DNA of 64,000 bases, from positions 8,030-72,029 of the forward strand of contig JAHYZZ010000010.1 in assembly GCA_019424135.1 (NCBI GenBank), written 5' to 3'. The stretch's first letter is position 1; each line of letters opens with the position of its first letter. Below the pieces are notes generated by a model, which was not told the origin of the DNA, searched no databases, and saw nothing but the letters and a program-made list of their open reading frames with translations. Below, one piece after another: positions 34,899-44,804 of the stretch. Made by a program: the position numbers and the translations under genes. Source of the DNA: Lachnospiraceae bacterium (GTDB taxonomy: Bacteria > Bacillota > Clostridia > Lachnospirales > Lachnospiraceae).

Positions 34899-35276
34899 GT
34901 GATTGAAGACAAAGATTATATTATGCGGCTGACACATGAGGTAGTTCGGACATTGATTCGGCTTTTGTTCCAAAAGGATATTGACAGGGAAGAAGAGTCG
35001 ACTGCGCCGGCGGAAATGCTGGTTCGTTATCGTAAACTGCTTGCCATGATAAAAGAGGGAAAGATCAATGAGGCAGAAAACCTTTTGGTGGAAGAGATGG
35101 AGCTAGATAACCTGTCATATTTTGAAATGGGGCTGTTGTTCTACGAGAAGCTGGGAGCCCAGACTGAGGATTTTTTAGAGGAACACAATTATACACAGGA
35201 GGAAGTCGTTGATGGGTTGAAATATCTTGTGGACTGTTATGGTTATGGAGATTTGTGGGACACGGTCAGCAGATAA
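34899..35276 (+). CDS. DUF6483-type small protein
   Basis: 125 residues, all helical in appearance, acidic, soluble. The pattern DYIMRLTHEVVRTLIRLLF, then GKINEAENLLVEEM and a C-terminal DFLEEHNYTQEEVVDGL matches what I recall as DUF6483 of Lachnospiraceae, which resembles a TPR-like repeat. GTG start with AAAGGGG about 11 bases upstream. It is 36 bases before bcp and likely cotranscribed with it. Function unknown. Confidence 0.75.
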   Translation: MIEDKDYIMRLTHEVVRTLIRLLFQKDIDREEESTAPAEMLVRYRKLLAMIKEGKINEAENLLVEEMELDNLSYFEMGLLFYEKLGAQTEDFLEEHNYTQEEVVDGLKYLVDCYGYGDLWDTVSR

Positions 35277-35312
35277 GAGAATGATATTTTTGGAATACAG
35301 GAGGAAGAAAAG

Positions 35313-35768
35313 ATGTTAGAACCAGGAATGAAGGCACCGGCATTTGCGTTGCCAGATCAGAATGGAGAGATACATACGCTGGAAGAATACAGGGGCAGGA
35401 AAGTCATTTTGTATTTTTATCCAAAAGATAATACCCCAGGATGCACGAAACAGGCATGTGGGTTTGGGGAGCTGTATCCTCAGTTTATAGAAAAGGGTGC
35501 AGTGGTATTGGGAGTCAGCAAGGATAGTGTGACATCCCATAAGAAATTTGAGGAAAAATACCAGCTTCCGTTTCCTTTGCTTTCCGACCCGGAGCTTGTC
35601 TGTATTCAGGCATATGATGTGTGGAAAGAGAAAAACATGTATGGAAAAAAGACGATGGGCGTCGTCAGGACGACCTATCTGATCGATGAGGATGGCATGA
35701 TAACGAAGGCATTTGGAAAAGTAAAGGCGGCAGAGAACCCACCCCAGATGCTGGCAGAACTGAAATAA
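35313..35768 (+). CDS. bcp: Thioredoxin-dependent peroxiredoxin, Bcp/PrxQ type
   Basis: Reduces hydroperoxides with thioredoxin. Peroxidatic Cys in FYPKDNTPGCTKQACGF (Cys 45, with a second Cys five residues later, the usual PrxQ resolving position). The thioredoxin fold ends with VRTTYLIDEDGMI. 151 residues. AGGAGGAAG precedes the ATG. Confidence 0.95.
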   Translation: MLEPGMKAPAFALPDQNGEIHTLEEYRGRKVILYFYPKDNTPGCTKQACGFGELYPQFIEKGAVVLGVSKDSVTSHKKFEEKYQLPFPLLSDPELVCIQAYDVWKEKNMYGKKTMGVVRTTYLIDEDGMITKAFGKVKAAENPPQMLAELK

Positions 35769-35789
35769 AGTCAGAAAGGAGTGGCATTT

Positions 35790-36296
35790 ATGAATGTGAC
35801 AGAAGCAATTCGCAACAGAAGGAGTATCCGGAAGTATCAAAAGGGGGCGGTGATCCCACAGGAGAAGATTGATTTGATGCTGGAGGCAGCTATGATGGCG
35901 CCTAGTGCACGTAATACCAGACCCTGGGAGTTTGTAGTGGTAGAGAACCGTAAGATTCTGGAAAAGTTTCAGGATATTCAGCCTTATACTGGAATGATGA
36001 AGACGGCATCGCTGGCAATCGTGGTGTGCGCAAGGCCCGATCTGCAGGAAGGAGGAGGTGCCTTCTGGCCCCAGGACTGTGGAGCTGCCATTGAAAATAT
36101 TTTGCTCCAGGCCCTGGAACTAGGATATGGAACCTGCTGGTGCGGGTTTTATCCGGTAGAGGAGCGGGTCAAAGGTTTTCAGAATCTGCTGGATGTAAAA
36201 AGTGTGCCGATCGGAGCGGTGGCGGTAGGTGTGGCGCAAGAGCATCCAAACGCCAGAGGTTATTATGATCGAAGCCGGGTGAAGTATTTAAAATAA
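35790..36296 (+). CDS. Nitroreductase family protein
   Basis: FMN-dependent NAD(P)H oxidoreductase. AIRNRRSIRKYQKGAVIP at the N terminus binds the flavin phosphate, APSARNTRPWEFVVVE and DCGAAIENILLQALELGYGTCWCG are typical. 168 residues. AAAGGAG lies 8 bases before the ATG; an in-frame GTG nine bases earlier overlaps that site. Part of the DUF6483-bcp-nitroreductase run; substrate unknown. Confidence 0.92.
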   Translation: MNVTEAIRNRRSIRKYQKGAVIPQEKIDLMLEAAMMAPSARNTRPWEFVVVENRKILEKFQDIQPYTGMMKTASLAIVVCARPDLQEGGGAFWPQDCGAAIENILLQALELGYGTCWCGFYPVEERVKGFQNLLDVKSVPIGAVAVGVAQEHPNARGYYDRSRVKYLK

Positions 36297-36326
36297 GCAT
36301 TAAAAGGATGATTGGAGGGCTGTAAA

Positions 36327-36932
36327 ATGGCAAGATATCGTTATGATTTCGTGTTAAATAAGCCGGATGATTTCGTGCAGTTCATTATGAATGATTTTCT
36401 GCAGAAGAATCAGTTTACACTGACTGATTATAATGGAGAAGCGGTCTACCGTGCAGGGGATGCTATGGTGGAAGGTTATAAATATTTGAAATGGTCCTAT
36501 GAAAATGGGAGTTTCCACTTGGAAGCGTGGTTAAAAGGAATAGGCGGCGAGATGGATCTGGATGGTTTTGTAGGCACACTGCAGAAGAAGCCATATAAGG
36601 ACAGCTTGGAACAGCTTTATGAGACTCTTAAGCAGCCCCTTTCGACTCCACAGGGACAGACACAGAGCGACCCTCAGGGCGTGCCAGTCTATACGGTTGA
36701 TAATACCAGTGCAGCGACCATGGCTCTTGTGTTTGGAGTCTGCAGTATTCTGATCAGCTGGCTTACCCCGGTGGTGGGAGTGATTCTTGGAGTTCTGGGA
36801 GTTACCAGAGCAAGACTTGGAAAGCATTCAAGCTTCGCAGGACGGGCAAAAGCCGGGAAGATTTGTTCGATAGTCGGATTATGTTTTTCTATTTTCATCT
36901 GGGTGTTGAATTTCATACTGGTGATTCTTTAG
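36327..36932 (+). CDS. Uncharacterised protein with C-terminal DUF4190-like membrane pair
   Basis: Two parts: a soluble N-terminal half (about 1-105, beginning MARYRYDFVLNKPDDFVQFI) of no family I can name, a linker rich in Q, S, P and T, and two membrane segments (about 135-160 and 180-200) separated by a GVTRARLGKHSSFAGRAKAG loop. The membrane part looks like DUF4190. 201 residues. The ATG has GGAGGG 7 bases upstream. Lies 18 bases before the M18 peptidase gene. Confidence 0.7.
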   Translation: MARYRYDFVLNKPDDFVQFIMNDFLQKNQFTLTDYNGEAVYRAGDAMVEGYKYLKWSYENGSFHLEAWLKGIGGEMDLDGFVGTLQKKPYKDSLEQLYETLKQPLSTPQGQTQSDPQGVPVYTVDNTSAATMALVFGVCSILISWLTPVVGVILGVLGVTRARLGKHSSFAGRAKAGKICSIVGLCFSIFIWVLNFILVIL

Positions 36933-36949
36933 ACAGGAAGTGACGAGGA

Positions 36950-38221
36950 ATGGATATTAATCAGGAATTATTTACGTTTATCAAAGAAAGTCCGACTTCT
37001 TATCATGCGATCCATAAAATGTGTGTAGAATTGGAAACCGCAGGGTATGAAGCGTTATGCGAGGAGAATGAGTGGAACCTCAGATCAGGCGGAAGATATT
37101 ATGTGACAAGAAACGGATCCTCATTGATTGCTTTTCGGATCCCTAAGAAGGGCTTCCAGGGATTTCGGATTGTGGCCAGCCACAGTGATTCCCCCTGTTT
37201 TAAGCTAAAGGAGAATCCAGAGATGATGGCAGAAGACCATTATGTCAGACTGAATGTGGAGAAATATGGAGGCATGATCGTCTCATCCTGGCTGGATCGT
37301 CCCCTGGCTGTGGCTGGCAGGGTCGTAGTCAGAGACCACGGCAGACTTTCAGCCCGTCTGGTGGATCTTAGGAGAGATGTATGTATGATTCCAAGTCTTG
37401 CCATCCATATGAACCGGGAAGGAAACAACGGACAAAATATGAAGATTCAAAAAGAGTTGCTTCCTTTGTATGGAGGTAAACAGGCAGCAGGAAAGCTAAA
37501 AAAAGAGATCGCACAAAGTGCAGGCGTGCTGCCAGAGGAAATCCTGGGAAGTGATCTTTTCTTGTACAATCGAATGGAAGGCCGTATCTGGGGAGCAGAC
37601 GGGGAATATATTTCCAGCGGAAGGCTGGATGATCTCCAATGTGTGTTTGCTTCATTCCAGGCATTTCTTCAGGCAAAATCAGACGAAATAGTTCCGGTAC
37701 ATTGTGTTTATGATAATGAAGAGGTAGGAAGTAGTACCAGGCAGGGAGCGGCTTCTACATTTCTTTTGGATACGCTGCTTCGCGTTAATGAATGCCTGGG
37801 ACGGACACCGTCCCAGTACCGGCAGGCGGTTGCCAGGAGTTTGATGTTGTCTGCGGACAATGCCCATGGAGTGCATCCTAACTATCCGGAAAAAGCATGC
37901 CCTACCAATCGCCCGTACTTAAACGAAGGCGTGGTGCTGAAATTCAGCGCAAACCAAAAGTATACGACAGATGCTCTGTCAGCTGCGGTTGTCCGTGAAA
38001 TCTGCAGGAGGGTGGAAGTACCCTGTCAGACCTATGTAAACCATGCAGACGTGCCGGGCGGTTCTACCCTTGGAAATCTCTCGGCAAATCAGGTAGCTCT
38101 GCAGACGGCAGATATCGGACTGGCTCAGCTTGCCATGCATTCGGCTTATGAGACAGCTGGTGCAAAAGATACGGAATATCTGTTCCGTATGATGAAAGAA
38201 TTTTTTTCGATGCTTGATTAA
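36950..38221 (+). CDS. M18 family aminopeptidase
   Basis: Cytosolic zinc aminopeptidase of the aspartyl aminopeptidase family. Metal-binding positions are seen in IVASHSDSPCFKLK (His), LDDLQ (Asp), VYDNEEVGSSTRQGA (Glu-Glu) and MLSADNAHGVHPNYPEK (Asp, His). 423 residues, family length. AGGAAG lies 9 bases before the ATG. The following KtrB gene begins 37 bases after the stop. Confidence 0.95.
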   Translation: MDINQELFTFIKESPTSYHAIHKMCVELETAGYEALCEENEWNLRSGGRYYVTRNGSSLIAFRIPKKGFQGFRIVASHSDSPCFKLKENPEMMAEDHYVRLNVEKYGGMIVSSWLDRPLAVAGRVVVRDHGRLSARLVDLRRDVCMIPSLAIHMNREGNNGQNMKIQKELLPLYGGKQAAGKLKKEIAQSAGVLPEEILGSDLFLYNRMEGRIWGADGEYISSGRLDDLQCVFASFQAFLQAKSDEIVPVHCVYDNEEVGSSTRQGAASTFLLDTLLRVNECLGRTPSQYRQAVARSLMLSADNAHGVHPNYPEKACPTNRPYLNEGVVLKFSANQKYTTDALSAAVVREICRRVEVPCQTYVNHADVPGGSTLGNLSANQVALQTADIGLAQLAMHSAYETAGAKDTEYLFRMMKEFFSMLD

Positions 38222-38258
38222 CCAAAGCAAATGAGGAAAGAAAAGGAGAAAAGAAGAT

Positions 38259-39638
38259 ATGCTTCGAAAGAAATTGAGCATCCGATGGAACACCATGAAA
38301 ATACTGGTATTTGGTTTTTTAGGAGTCATATTCCTGGGTGGTTTCTTTTTATGGCTTCCGGTCTGCAACCGGCAGCCAATCGCGTTTATGGATGCCTTGT
38401 TTACTTCTGTGTCAGCAGTCTGTGTGACCGGGCTGGTGACCATTACACCGGCAGCACAGTTTACACTTCTTGGAAAGGTGATCCTCTTGATTTTGATTCA
38501 GGTTGGAGGATTGGGAGTGATCGGCTGTGCGACTTTGTTTTTTTTGATTCTTCGGAAAAAGATCACCGTGAGGGAAAGAGTCGTTCTTCAGGAAACTTAT
38601 AATATGGATAGGCTTGGTGGCATGGTTGGCATGGTAAAAAGAGTCATTATCGGTACATTCGTGGTGGAAGGAGCAGGGGCCTTATTTTTTGCCTTTCAGT
38701 TTGTACCGGAGTACGGACTGATCCGTGGAATCTGGTATTCAGTATTTCATTCCATTTCAGCATTTTGTAATGCGGGGATTGATATTCTGGGATCGGATAG
38801 TTTTGTAAAATATGCGGGAAATCCTTTGATCAACCTTACAACAATGTTGTTGATCATACTGGGAGGGCTGGGCTTTACGGTATGGTTTGACGTGATAGAT
38901 AACGGGAAAAGAATCTATAAGCATGAGGTGCCAAGAAAATGGTGGTTTACCAGGTTGAGACTTCAATCAAAGCTGGTGCTTTTGGCAACCGTATCACTGA
39001 TCCTTCTGGGATCGGTACTGGTATTTGTCATGGAGTTTCAAAATTCCAGAACAATTGGAGAAATGGCGTTGGGCGATCAGATTATGGCATCCTTCTTCCA
39101 GTCGGTAACTAACAGGACAGCCGGGTATGCAACGATTCCGCAGGCAGGCCTGCATACGGAGACGAAACTTGTAAATAGTATTTTGATGCTTATCGGCGGG
39201 TCGCCGGGAGGAACGGCAGGCGGAGTAAAGACCACGACCTTTGTCATGTTGTTCTTAGCCTGTATGACCTTTGTGAAAGGTGGAAATGACATTGAATGTC
39301 TGGGAAGAAAAATTACTGCAGAAAATTTCCGAAATGGATTTTCTGTGATGCTTTTGACCTTTTCGGTATATTTGATTGGTATTTTCCTGATCCTGACCTT
39401 TGAGCCTGATCAGATATCTACGATTAATGTGATTTACGAGGCCTCGTCAGCCATCGGGACCGTGGGACTGACAGCAGGGCTGACGCCGAATCTTACCAGG
39501 TCTAGTCAGGTGGTATTAATGGTTTTGATGTATATTGGGCGAATCGGACCCATGACCTTGATGCTGGTATTTGCCGGTAGAGCCAATCCGAGGGATAAGA
39601 TCCGAGAGCTTCCGGTAGAACGGATCATGGTCGGATAA
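38259..39638 (+). CDS. ktrB: Potassium uptake protein, TrkH/KtrB family
   Basis: Channel subunit of a Ktr-type potassium importer. Four pore loops can be read: SVSAVCVTGLVT, SISAFCNAGIDI, SVTNRTAGYAT and ASSAIGTVGLTAG, each with the conserved Gly at the filter. 459 residues, about eight membrane spans plus pore helices. It lies 22 bases before ktrA, its gating partner. Confidence 0.95.
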   Translation: MLRKKLSIRWNTMKILVFGFLGVIFLGGFFLWLPVCNRQPIAFMDALFTSVSAVCVTGLVTITPAAQFTLLGKVILLILIQVGGLGVIGCATLFFLILRKKITVRERVVLQETYNMDRLGGMVGMVKRVIIGTFVVEGAGALFFAFQFVPEYGLIRGIWYSVFHSISAFCNAGIDILGSDSFVKYAGNPLINLTTMLLIILGGLGFTVWFDVIDNGKRIYKHEVPRKWWFTRLRLQSKLVLLATVSLILLGSVLVFVMEFQNSRTIGEMALGDQIMASFFQSVTNRTAGYATIPQAGLHTETKLVNSILMLIGGSPGGTAGGVKTTTFVMLFLACMTFVKGGNDIECLGRKITAENFRNGFSVMLLTFSVYLIGIFLILTFEPDQISTINVIYEASSAIGTVGLTAGLTPNLTRSSQVVLMVLMYIGRIGPMTLMLVFAGRANPRDKIRELPVERIMVG

Positions 39639-39666
39639 CGGCATAAGGGAAAAGGAGGAAATGAAA

Positions 39667-40311
39667 ATGAAAAAGCAATATGCAGTTTTCGGACTGGGAA
39701 GTTTCGGAGAGAGTGTGGCTGTGACCTTGCAGAGTCTGGGTTGTGAAGTTGTTGCAGTCGATAAGTATATGGATCGGATTGAGGAGATTGCCAGCAAGGT
39801 GTCTTATGCCATGAAAGCAGACGTGGGAGATCCGGAGGTGATTCGGTCGCTGGGGACTCGGAATCTGGACGGCGTGGTGGTTGCGGTGGCTGATGACATG
39901 GAAGCCAGTGTGATGGCAACCCTGGTATCCAAAGAACTGGGAGTACCCTATGTACTGGCAAAAGCCAAGACCGAGCTTCATGCAAAGGTGCTGCAGAAAA
40001 TTGGCGCTGATGCCGTAATCTTTCCAGAGATGGAAATGGGGGCAAGGGTAGCCAAGAATCTGATGTCTGCAAATTTTGCAGACTGGATTACCTTGTCAGA
40101 TGACTACAGCATTGTTGAAACGATGACCCCCAAACACTGGGTAGGAAGATCCTTACAGGAGCTGGATGTCCGGAAAAATTACGGGGTCAATGTGGTAGGT
40201 ACAAAGCTTGGCGAACAAGTGGAAGTCAACCCTGATCCGGAAAAGCTTCTGGAGCCAGGGACTGTATTGATCTTGGTAGGGCACAATGAAGATCTGGAGA
40301 GGATAAAATGA
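39667..40311 (+). CDS. ktrA: Potassium uptake regulatory subunit KtrA (TrkA-N/TrkA-C)
   Basis: Cytosolic gating ring protein. RCK N-terminal Rossmann domain (YAVFGLGSFGESVAVTL with the acidic residue VVAVDKYMDRIEE) and a C-terminal RCK_C domain (about 135-214), the part that binds c-di-AMP in Firmicutes, so it is a likely functional link to GdpP in this window. ATG chosen with GGAGG 8 bases upstream; another ATG 6 bases earlier is too close. 214 residues. Its stop overlaps the next start (ATGA). Confidence 0.93.
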   Translation: MKKQYAVFGLGSFGESVAVTLQSLGCEVVAVDKYMDRIEEIASKVSYAMKADVGDPEVIRSLGTRNLDGVVVAVADDMEASVMATLVSKELGVPYVLAKAKTELHAKVLQKIGADAVIFPEMEMGARVAKNLMSANFADWITLSDDYSIVETMTPKHWVGRSLQELDVRKNYGVNVVGTKLGEQVEVNPDPEKLLEPGTVLILVGHNEDLERIK

Positions 40312-41099
40312 TTACAAGTACGGCAAATGTAAAAGTAAAGAGGATCATACAGCTCCGGAAAAAGAAAAAGACCAGAGATGAAGAAGGGGTCTTTTTGGTA
40401 GAAGGGATCCGGATGTTCCGGGAGATACCGCCAGCCAGCCTTAAGGAAATCTATGTGTCAGAAAGCTGTATGAAAAAGGAAAAAGGAATGGTGCAGGAAA
40501 TGGGGGAAAGGGCCGGCGTCCGTGTGGAGCTGGTGTCGGATCCGGTATTTGAGTATTTGTCAGATACCCGCACTCCCCAGGGAATCCTAAGTGTTGTGGC
40601 ACGCAGTACCTATACGCTGGAGGACATTGCCAGGGGAGAATCCCCTCATGTGCTGGTGTTGGATCGACTGCAGGATCCGGGAAATGTAGGAACGATTCTG
40701 CGAACGGCGGAGGGAGCCGGGGTGACAGGAATTCTGCTTGATGGCGAATGTGCAGATGTCTATAATCCAAAGACGATCCGCTCCACCATGGGCTCCATTT
40801 TTCGAATGCCTTTTTGTTATATACAGGATCTAAGAGAGGGGATTCGAAGGCTTAAGGATATGGGGCTCCATATCTACGCGGCGCATCTGGACGGCGTACA
40901 TTTTTATGATGAAGAAAATTATCGTACCCCTTGCGCTTTTCTGATTGGTAATGAGGGAAATGGACTGCGAGAAGAGATCGCAAAGATGGCAGATACTTAC
41001 ATAAAGATCCCGATGGCAGGAAGCGTAGAGTCTTTAAATGCCGCAATTGCTTCAGCGGTTTTGATGTTTGAAGTCAGCAGACAGAGAAGACAGTCTTAA
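40308..41099 (+). CDS. RNA 2'-O-methyltransferase, SpoU/TrmH family
   Basis: SPOUT methyltransferase acting on rRNA or tRNA. An N-terminal substrate-binding L30e-like domain is followed by the knotted SAM-binding domain with motif 1 DPGNVGTILRTAEGAG, motif 2 FLIGNEGNGL and motif 3 IPMAGSVESLNAAIASAVL. 263 residues. Translationally coupled to ktrA by a 4-base overlap. The exact target nucleotide cannot be told. Confidence 0.93.
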   Translation: MITSTANVKVKRIIQLRKKKKTRDEEGVFLVEGIRMFREIPPASLKEIYVSESCMKKEKGMVQEMGERAGVRVELVSDPVFEYLSDTRTPQGILSVVARSTYTLEDIARGESPHVLVLDRLQDPGNVGTILRTAEGAGVTGILLDGECADVYNPKTIRSTMGSIFRMPFCYIQDLREGIRRLKDMGLHIYAAHLDGVHFYDEENYRTPCAFLIGNEGNGLREEIAKMADTYIKIPMAGSVESLNAAIASAVLMFEVSRQRRQS

Positions 41100-41127
41100 T
41101 TGTTTGATTTCTGGCAAAAAGTATAGT
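41100..41127 (+). promoter_or_regulatory. Possible promoter of the nfeD-SPFH pair
   Basis: TTGTTT, 16-base spacer, TATAGT. Confidence 0.35.
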
Positions 41128-41176
41128 AATATATTGAAAAAGTAATACTAATAAATGTATAAAGAGAGGGATGCCT

Positions 41177-41620
41177 ATGCAGACAATTTACTGGCTGGTA
41201 TTGTTTGTGATACTGTTAATCATCGAGATTATCACGATGGGGCTGACGACAATCTGGTTTGCAGGCGGGGCGTTGGCAGCGTTTCTGGCAGGCGTGCTGG
41301 GATTCGGACTTCCTGTTCAGATTGTGGTATTCCTGGTGGTGTCAATCTTGCTTTTTGTGCTGACTAGGCCCATTGCCGTGAAGTATTTTAATCAGGAGAG
41401 ACAGAAGACCAATGCGGAAAGTCTGATCGGGCAGCATGGCCTGGTGGTAGAAGAGGTTGACACGTTACATGCAAAGGGCGTTGTGGAAGTGAAGGGTCAG
41501 GAGTGGTCGGCGAAAACAGATGAACCAGATGGGAAGATTGCAAAGAATACGATTGTTACTATCGAAGGAATTCAAGGCGTACATCTGATTGTGAGAGCCA
41601 GAGAGGAGAAAACATGTTAG
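41177..41620 (+). CDS. NfeD family membrane protein
   Basis: Two or three N-terminal membrane segments (LVLFVILLIIEIITMGLTTIWF; VVFLVVSILLFVLTRPIAV) and a C-terminal OB-fold domain (SLIGQHGLVVEEVDTL; GVVEVKGQEWSAKTD). 147 residues. ATG with GAGGG 6 bases upstream. It overlaps the SPFH gene by 7 bases; NfeD and SPFH proteins work together in ordered membrane domains. Confidence 0.92.
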   Translation: MQTIYWLVLFVILLIIEIITMGLTTIWFAGGALAAFLAGVLGFGLPVQIVVFLVVSILLFVLTRPIAVKYFNQERQKTNAESLIGQHGLVVEEVDTLHAKGVVEVKGQEWSAKTDEPDGKIAKNTIVTIEGIQGVHLIVRAREEKTC

Positions 41621-42552
41621 GAAGTATTTTGGGACTTATCTTATTAATTATCGTTGTGTTGATTTTGATCTCCTGTGTCAAGATTGTAAAACAGGCACAG
41701 GCCCTGGTAATAGAAAGATTGGGCGCGTATCAGGCGACCTGGGGCACCGGGCTTCATTTTAAGATACCAATCATTGACCGGGTGGCAAGGCGTGTGGATT
41801 TAAAAGAGCAGGTAGTAGATTTTGCACCGCAGCCGGTGATTACAAAGGACAATGTGACCATGCGGATCGATACGGTTGTATTTTATCAGATTACAGATCC
41901 GAAGATGTTTTGTTACGGAGTGGCCAATCCGATAATGGCTATTGAAAATCTGACGGCGACAACCCTTCGGAATATCATCGGCGATCTGGAACTGGATCAG
42001 ACGCTGACATCCAGAGAGACCATCAATACGAAGATGCGGGCGTCCCTGGATGTGGCAACGGATCCATGGGGCATCAAAGTGACTCGTGTGGAATTGAAAA
42101 ATATTATTCCTCCGGCAGCGATCCAGGATGCCATGGAGAAACAGATGAAGGCGGAGCGTGAAAGGCGTGAAGCAATCCTGCGTGCAGAAGGTGAAAAGAA
42201 ATCTACGGTTTTGGTGGCAGAAGGACATAAGGAATCAGCAATCCTGAATGCGGAGGCGGATAAGCAGGCAGCGATTCTGCGTGCAGAGGCCGAAAAAGAG
42301 GCAACCATCCGCGAAGCGGAAGGGCAGGCAGAGGCAATCCTCAAAGTGCAGCAGGCAACGGCCGATGGTATCCGTTTCCTCAAGGAAGCCGGGGCAGATG
42401 AAGCCGTGCTTACGATGAAGAGTCTGGAAGCCTTTGAAAAAGCGGCCGATGGAAAAGCAACGAAGATTATTATCCCTTCTGAAATTCAGGGAATTGCCGG
42501 ACTGGTAAAATCTCTGGCAGAGGTCGGAGCAAAGGGAGAGGATCAGAAATAG
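41614..42552 (+). CDS. SPFH/stomatin-family membrane protein (QmcA/paraslipin type)
   Basis: One N-terminal membrane segment, then the SPFH (prohibitin homology) domain (QALVIERLGAYQATWGTGLHFKIPIIDRV; KDNVTMRIDTVVFYQITDP) and a long alanine/glutamate-rich coiled coil (about 180-260, with repeats of the form AILxAEAEK), ending in a conserved SEIQGIAGL. 312 residues. Scaffolds membrane microdomains and regulates proteases in related bacteria. Confidence 0.94.
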   Translation: MLGSILGLILLIIVVLILISCVKIVKQAQALVIERLGAYQATWGTGLHFKIPIIDRVARRVDLKEQVVDFAPQPVITKDNVTMRIDTVVFYQITDPKMFCYGVANPIMAIENLTATTLRNIIGDLELDQTLTSRETINTKMRASLDVATDPWGIKVTRVELKNIIPPAAIQDAMEKQMKAERERREAILRAEGEKKSTVLVAEGHKESAILNAEADKQAAILRAEAEKEATIREAEGQAEAILKVQQATADGIRFLKEAGADEAVLTMKSLEAFEKAADGKATKIIIPSEIQGIAGLVKSLAEVGAKGEDQK

Positions 42553-42563
42553 CAGTAACAAAA

Positions 42564-42590
42564 GGGCGCTTCAGAACAGCGCCCCTCATT
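42564..42590 (+). terminator. Weak terminator after the SPFH gene
   Basis: GGGCGCT pairs with AGCGCCC around a 7-nt loop, followed by CTCATTTAT. The stem is strong but the T run is poor. Confidence 0.55.
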
Positions 42591-42638
42591 TATGTTGCAT
42601 GATAATGTAGAACAGATAAGATAAAGGGAGAGATGGAC

Positions 42639-43640
42639 ATGAATTTAATAGGAAGAAACTTTCTGACACTTAAGGATTTTACACCGGAAGAGATTACCTA
42701 TCTTCTTGATCTGGCAGCAGATCTCAAGGAAAAGAAGAAAAAGGGAGTTCCGGTGGACGATTACCGCGGGAAAAATGTGGCACTGGTCTTCGAAAAAACC
42801 AGCACCCGCACCAGATGTGCATTTGAAGTAGCAGCCCATGATATGGGAATGGGAACTACATATCTGGACCCGAAAGGATCCCAGATCGGGAAGAAAGAAA
42901 GTATTAAGGACACGGCAAGGGTCCTTGGAAGAATGTTTGACGGGATCGAATATCGTGGTTTTGGACAGGAGATTGTTGAGGAACTGGCAAGGTATGCAGG
43001 AGTACCGGTTTGGAACGGACTGACCAACGAATATCATCCCACCCAGATGCTGGCGGATTTATTGACAATCCGGGAACATTTTGGAAAGCTTAAGGGTATT
43101 AAACTTGTGTACATGGGAGATGCACGTTATAATATGGGGAATTCTCTGATGATTGCCTGTGCAAAGATGGGAATGGATTTTGTGGCATGTACCACGAAAA
43201 AATATTTCCCTAATGAAGAGCTGGTAAAGACTTGCCAGGGATACGCAGCGAAGAGCGGAGGAACCATTACGCTGACAGAAGATGTGCAGACTGGTACGAA
43301 GGACGCAGATGTGATCTATACGGATGTGTGGGTGTCTATGGGTGAACCGGACGAAGTATGGGAAGAGCGGATTAGAGAGTTGTCTCCCTATAAGGTGACA
43401 AAAGAAGTGATGGAAAATGCAGGTGAAAAATCGATTTTCCTTCACTGCCTGCCGGCATTTCATGATCTGAAGACGACAATTGGAAAAGAGATTTATGAAA
43501 AATACGGTATCCAGGATATGGAAGTTACAGACGAAGTATTCGAGTCGAGTCAGTCCAAAGTATTTGATGAGGCGGAGAACCGAATGCATACGATTAAGGC
43601 AGTCATGTCTGCGACTCTTGAAAAGAGCAGGAAAGAATAA
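42639..43640 (+). CDS. argF: Ornithine carbamoyltransferase
   Basis: Forms citrulline from ornithine and carbamoyl phosphate. Carbamoyl phosphate-binding STRTRCAFE (residues 53-61), [18 protein letters not shown], the ornithine site [16 protein letters not shown] and catalytic HCLPAF. 333 residues. The ATG with GGGAG 8 bases upstream was chosen, giving [14 protein letters not shown], the usual family start. No other arginine gene is adjacent, so biosynthetic or catabolic (arginine deiminase) use cannot be told. Confidence 0.95.
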   Translation: MNLIGRNFLTLKDFTPEEITYLLDLAADLKEKKKKGVPVDDYRGKNVALVFEKTSTRTRCAFEVAAHDMGMGTTYLDPKGSQIGKKESIKDTARVLGRMFDGIEYRGFGQEIVEELARYAGVPVWNGLTNEYHPTQMLADLLTIREHFGKLKGIKLVYMGDARYNMGNSLMIACAKMGMDFVACTTKKYFPNEELVKTCQGYAAKSGGTITLTEDVQTGTKDADVIYTDVWVSMGEPDEVWEERIRELSPYKVTKEVMENAGEKSIFLHCLPAFHDLKTTIGKEIYEKYGIQDMEVTDEVFESSQSKVFDEAENRMHTIKAVMSATLEKSRKE

Positions 43641-43685
43641 GATCGTTTTTGATTGAAACAGAGAGCTATTTTGGGAGGATAAGGT

Positions 43686-44015
43686 ATGTATGAAGAGAAG
43701 GTGGTGCTCTGCGGCGCCAATTCTTATACGGAAAAATATTATCTGAATCCGGATTTTGAACAGCTTCCGGACAATATCAAAAATGAGCTGAAGATCATGT
43801 GCGTACTGTATGTCCATGATGTGGGAGGTATTCTGACGCTGGTGTACGAAGAGGACGGGGAACTTTGTTTCGAGGTGACATCCGAAGAGGGGGATCCCAT
43901 GTTTGACGAGATTGGAAGTGCACTAAAGATCAAACAGCTGCAGACAGAAAAGCAGGATTTACTGGAGGCTTTGCAGTTATATTACCGGGTGTTTTTCCTG
44001 GGGGAGGAGTTTTAG
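43686..44015 (+). CDS. DUF6145-type small protein
   Basis: 109 residues, acidic, soluble. The pattern VVLCGANSYTEKYYLNPDFEQLPDNIKNELKI followed by EIGSALKIKQLQTEKQDLLEALQLYYRVFFLG matches what I recall as DUF6145, confined to Lachnospiraceae-like bacteria. TGGGAGGATAAG precedes the ATG. It sits 6 bases upstream of coaX. Function unknown. Confidence 0.75.
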   Translation: MYEEKVVLCGANSYTEKYYLNPDFEQLPDNIKNELKIMCVLYVHDVGGILTLVYEEDGELCFEVTSEEGDPMFDEIGSALKIKQLQTEKQDLLEALQLYYRVFFLGEEF

Positions 44016-44021
44016 AACGTT

Positions 44022-44792
44022 ATGTTGATGGTAATAGATGTAGGAAACACAAATATTACGATAGGAGTCTTCAAAGGCGAAGAGATCCTTGGCACCTTTC
44101 GTATGAAATCAAAACAGCCCCGTACTTCCGATGAGTATGGAATTACGCTGCAGGAGCTGGTGGAGCGTCACGGGATCCCCAGTTATGAGATCCATCATGT
44201 GATCGTGGCATCGGTGGTGCCGGATATCATGCATTCGCTGGGAAGTGCGATCATAAAATATTTTCATATTAAGCCGGTAGTCGTATCGGCTGGGATCAAA
44301 ACCGGGATTCGGATCGTGACCGAAAATCCAAGACAGGTGGGACCCGACCGGATCGTAGATGCGGTCGGCGCTTACACATTGCATGGCGGACCGGTCATTG
44401 TGGTAGATTTCGGAACAGCAACGACCTATGACATCATCGGCCCGGATGGAACCTTCGAGGCAGGACTGATCGCCCCAGGACTTCGGACCTCAGCCCAGGC
44501 TTTGTGGGGAGAGGCGGATATGCTGCCCGCCATCGAGATAAGAAAACCGACATCCATCCTGGCAAAGGAGACAATATCCAGCATGCAGGGCGGCCTTCTG
44601 TACGGTCAGGTGGGACAGACAGAATACATTATCAAACGCTTAAAAGAAGAATCCGGATATATCGATGCGAAAGTCGTGGCGACAGGCGGTCTGGGAAAGA
44701 TGATCGTGGCAGAAACTGACGTGGTAGACGTATACGATCCACAGCTGACCTTAAAAGGGCTGCGGTTTATTTTTGAGAAAAATAGAAAGTGA
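44022..44792 (+). CDS. coaX: Type III pantothenate kinase
   Basis: First step of coenzyme A synthesis. ASKHA-fold kinase: phosphate loop [17 protein letters not shown], the pantothenate site [24 protein letters not shown] with the catalytic Asp, and [13 protein letters not shown]. 256 residues. Compact spacing after the DUF6145 gene. The dus leader element follows within 14 bases of its stop. Confidence 0.95.
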   Translation: MLMVIDVGNTNITIGVFKGEEILGTFRMKSKQPRTSDEYGITLQELVERHGIPSYEIHHVIVASVVPDIMHSLGSAIIKYFHIKPVVVSAGIKTGIRIVTENPRQVGPDRIVDAVGAYTLHGGPVIVVDFGTATTYDIIGPDGTFEAGLIAPGLRTSAQALWGEADMLPAIEIRKPTSILAKETISSMQGGLLYGQVGQTEYIIKRLKEESGYIDAKVVATGGLGKMIVAETDVVDVYDPQLTLKGLRFIFEKNRK

Positions 44793-44804
44793 AAAAAATA
44801 ACAG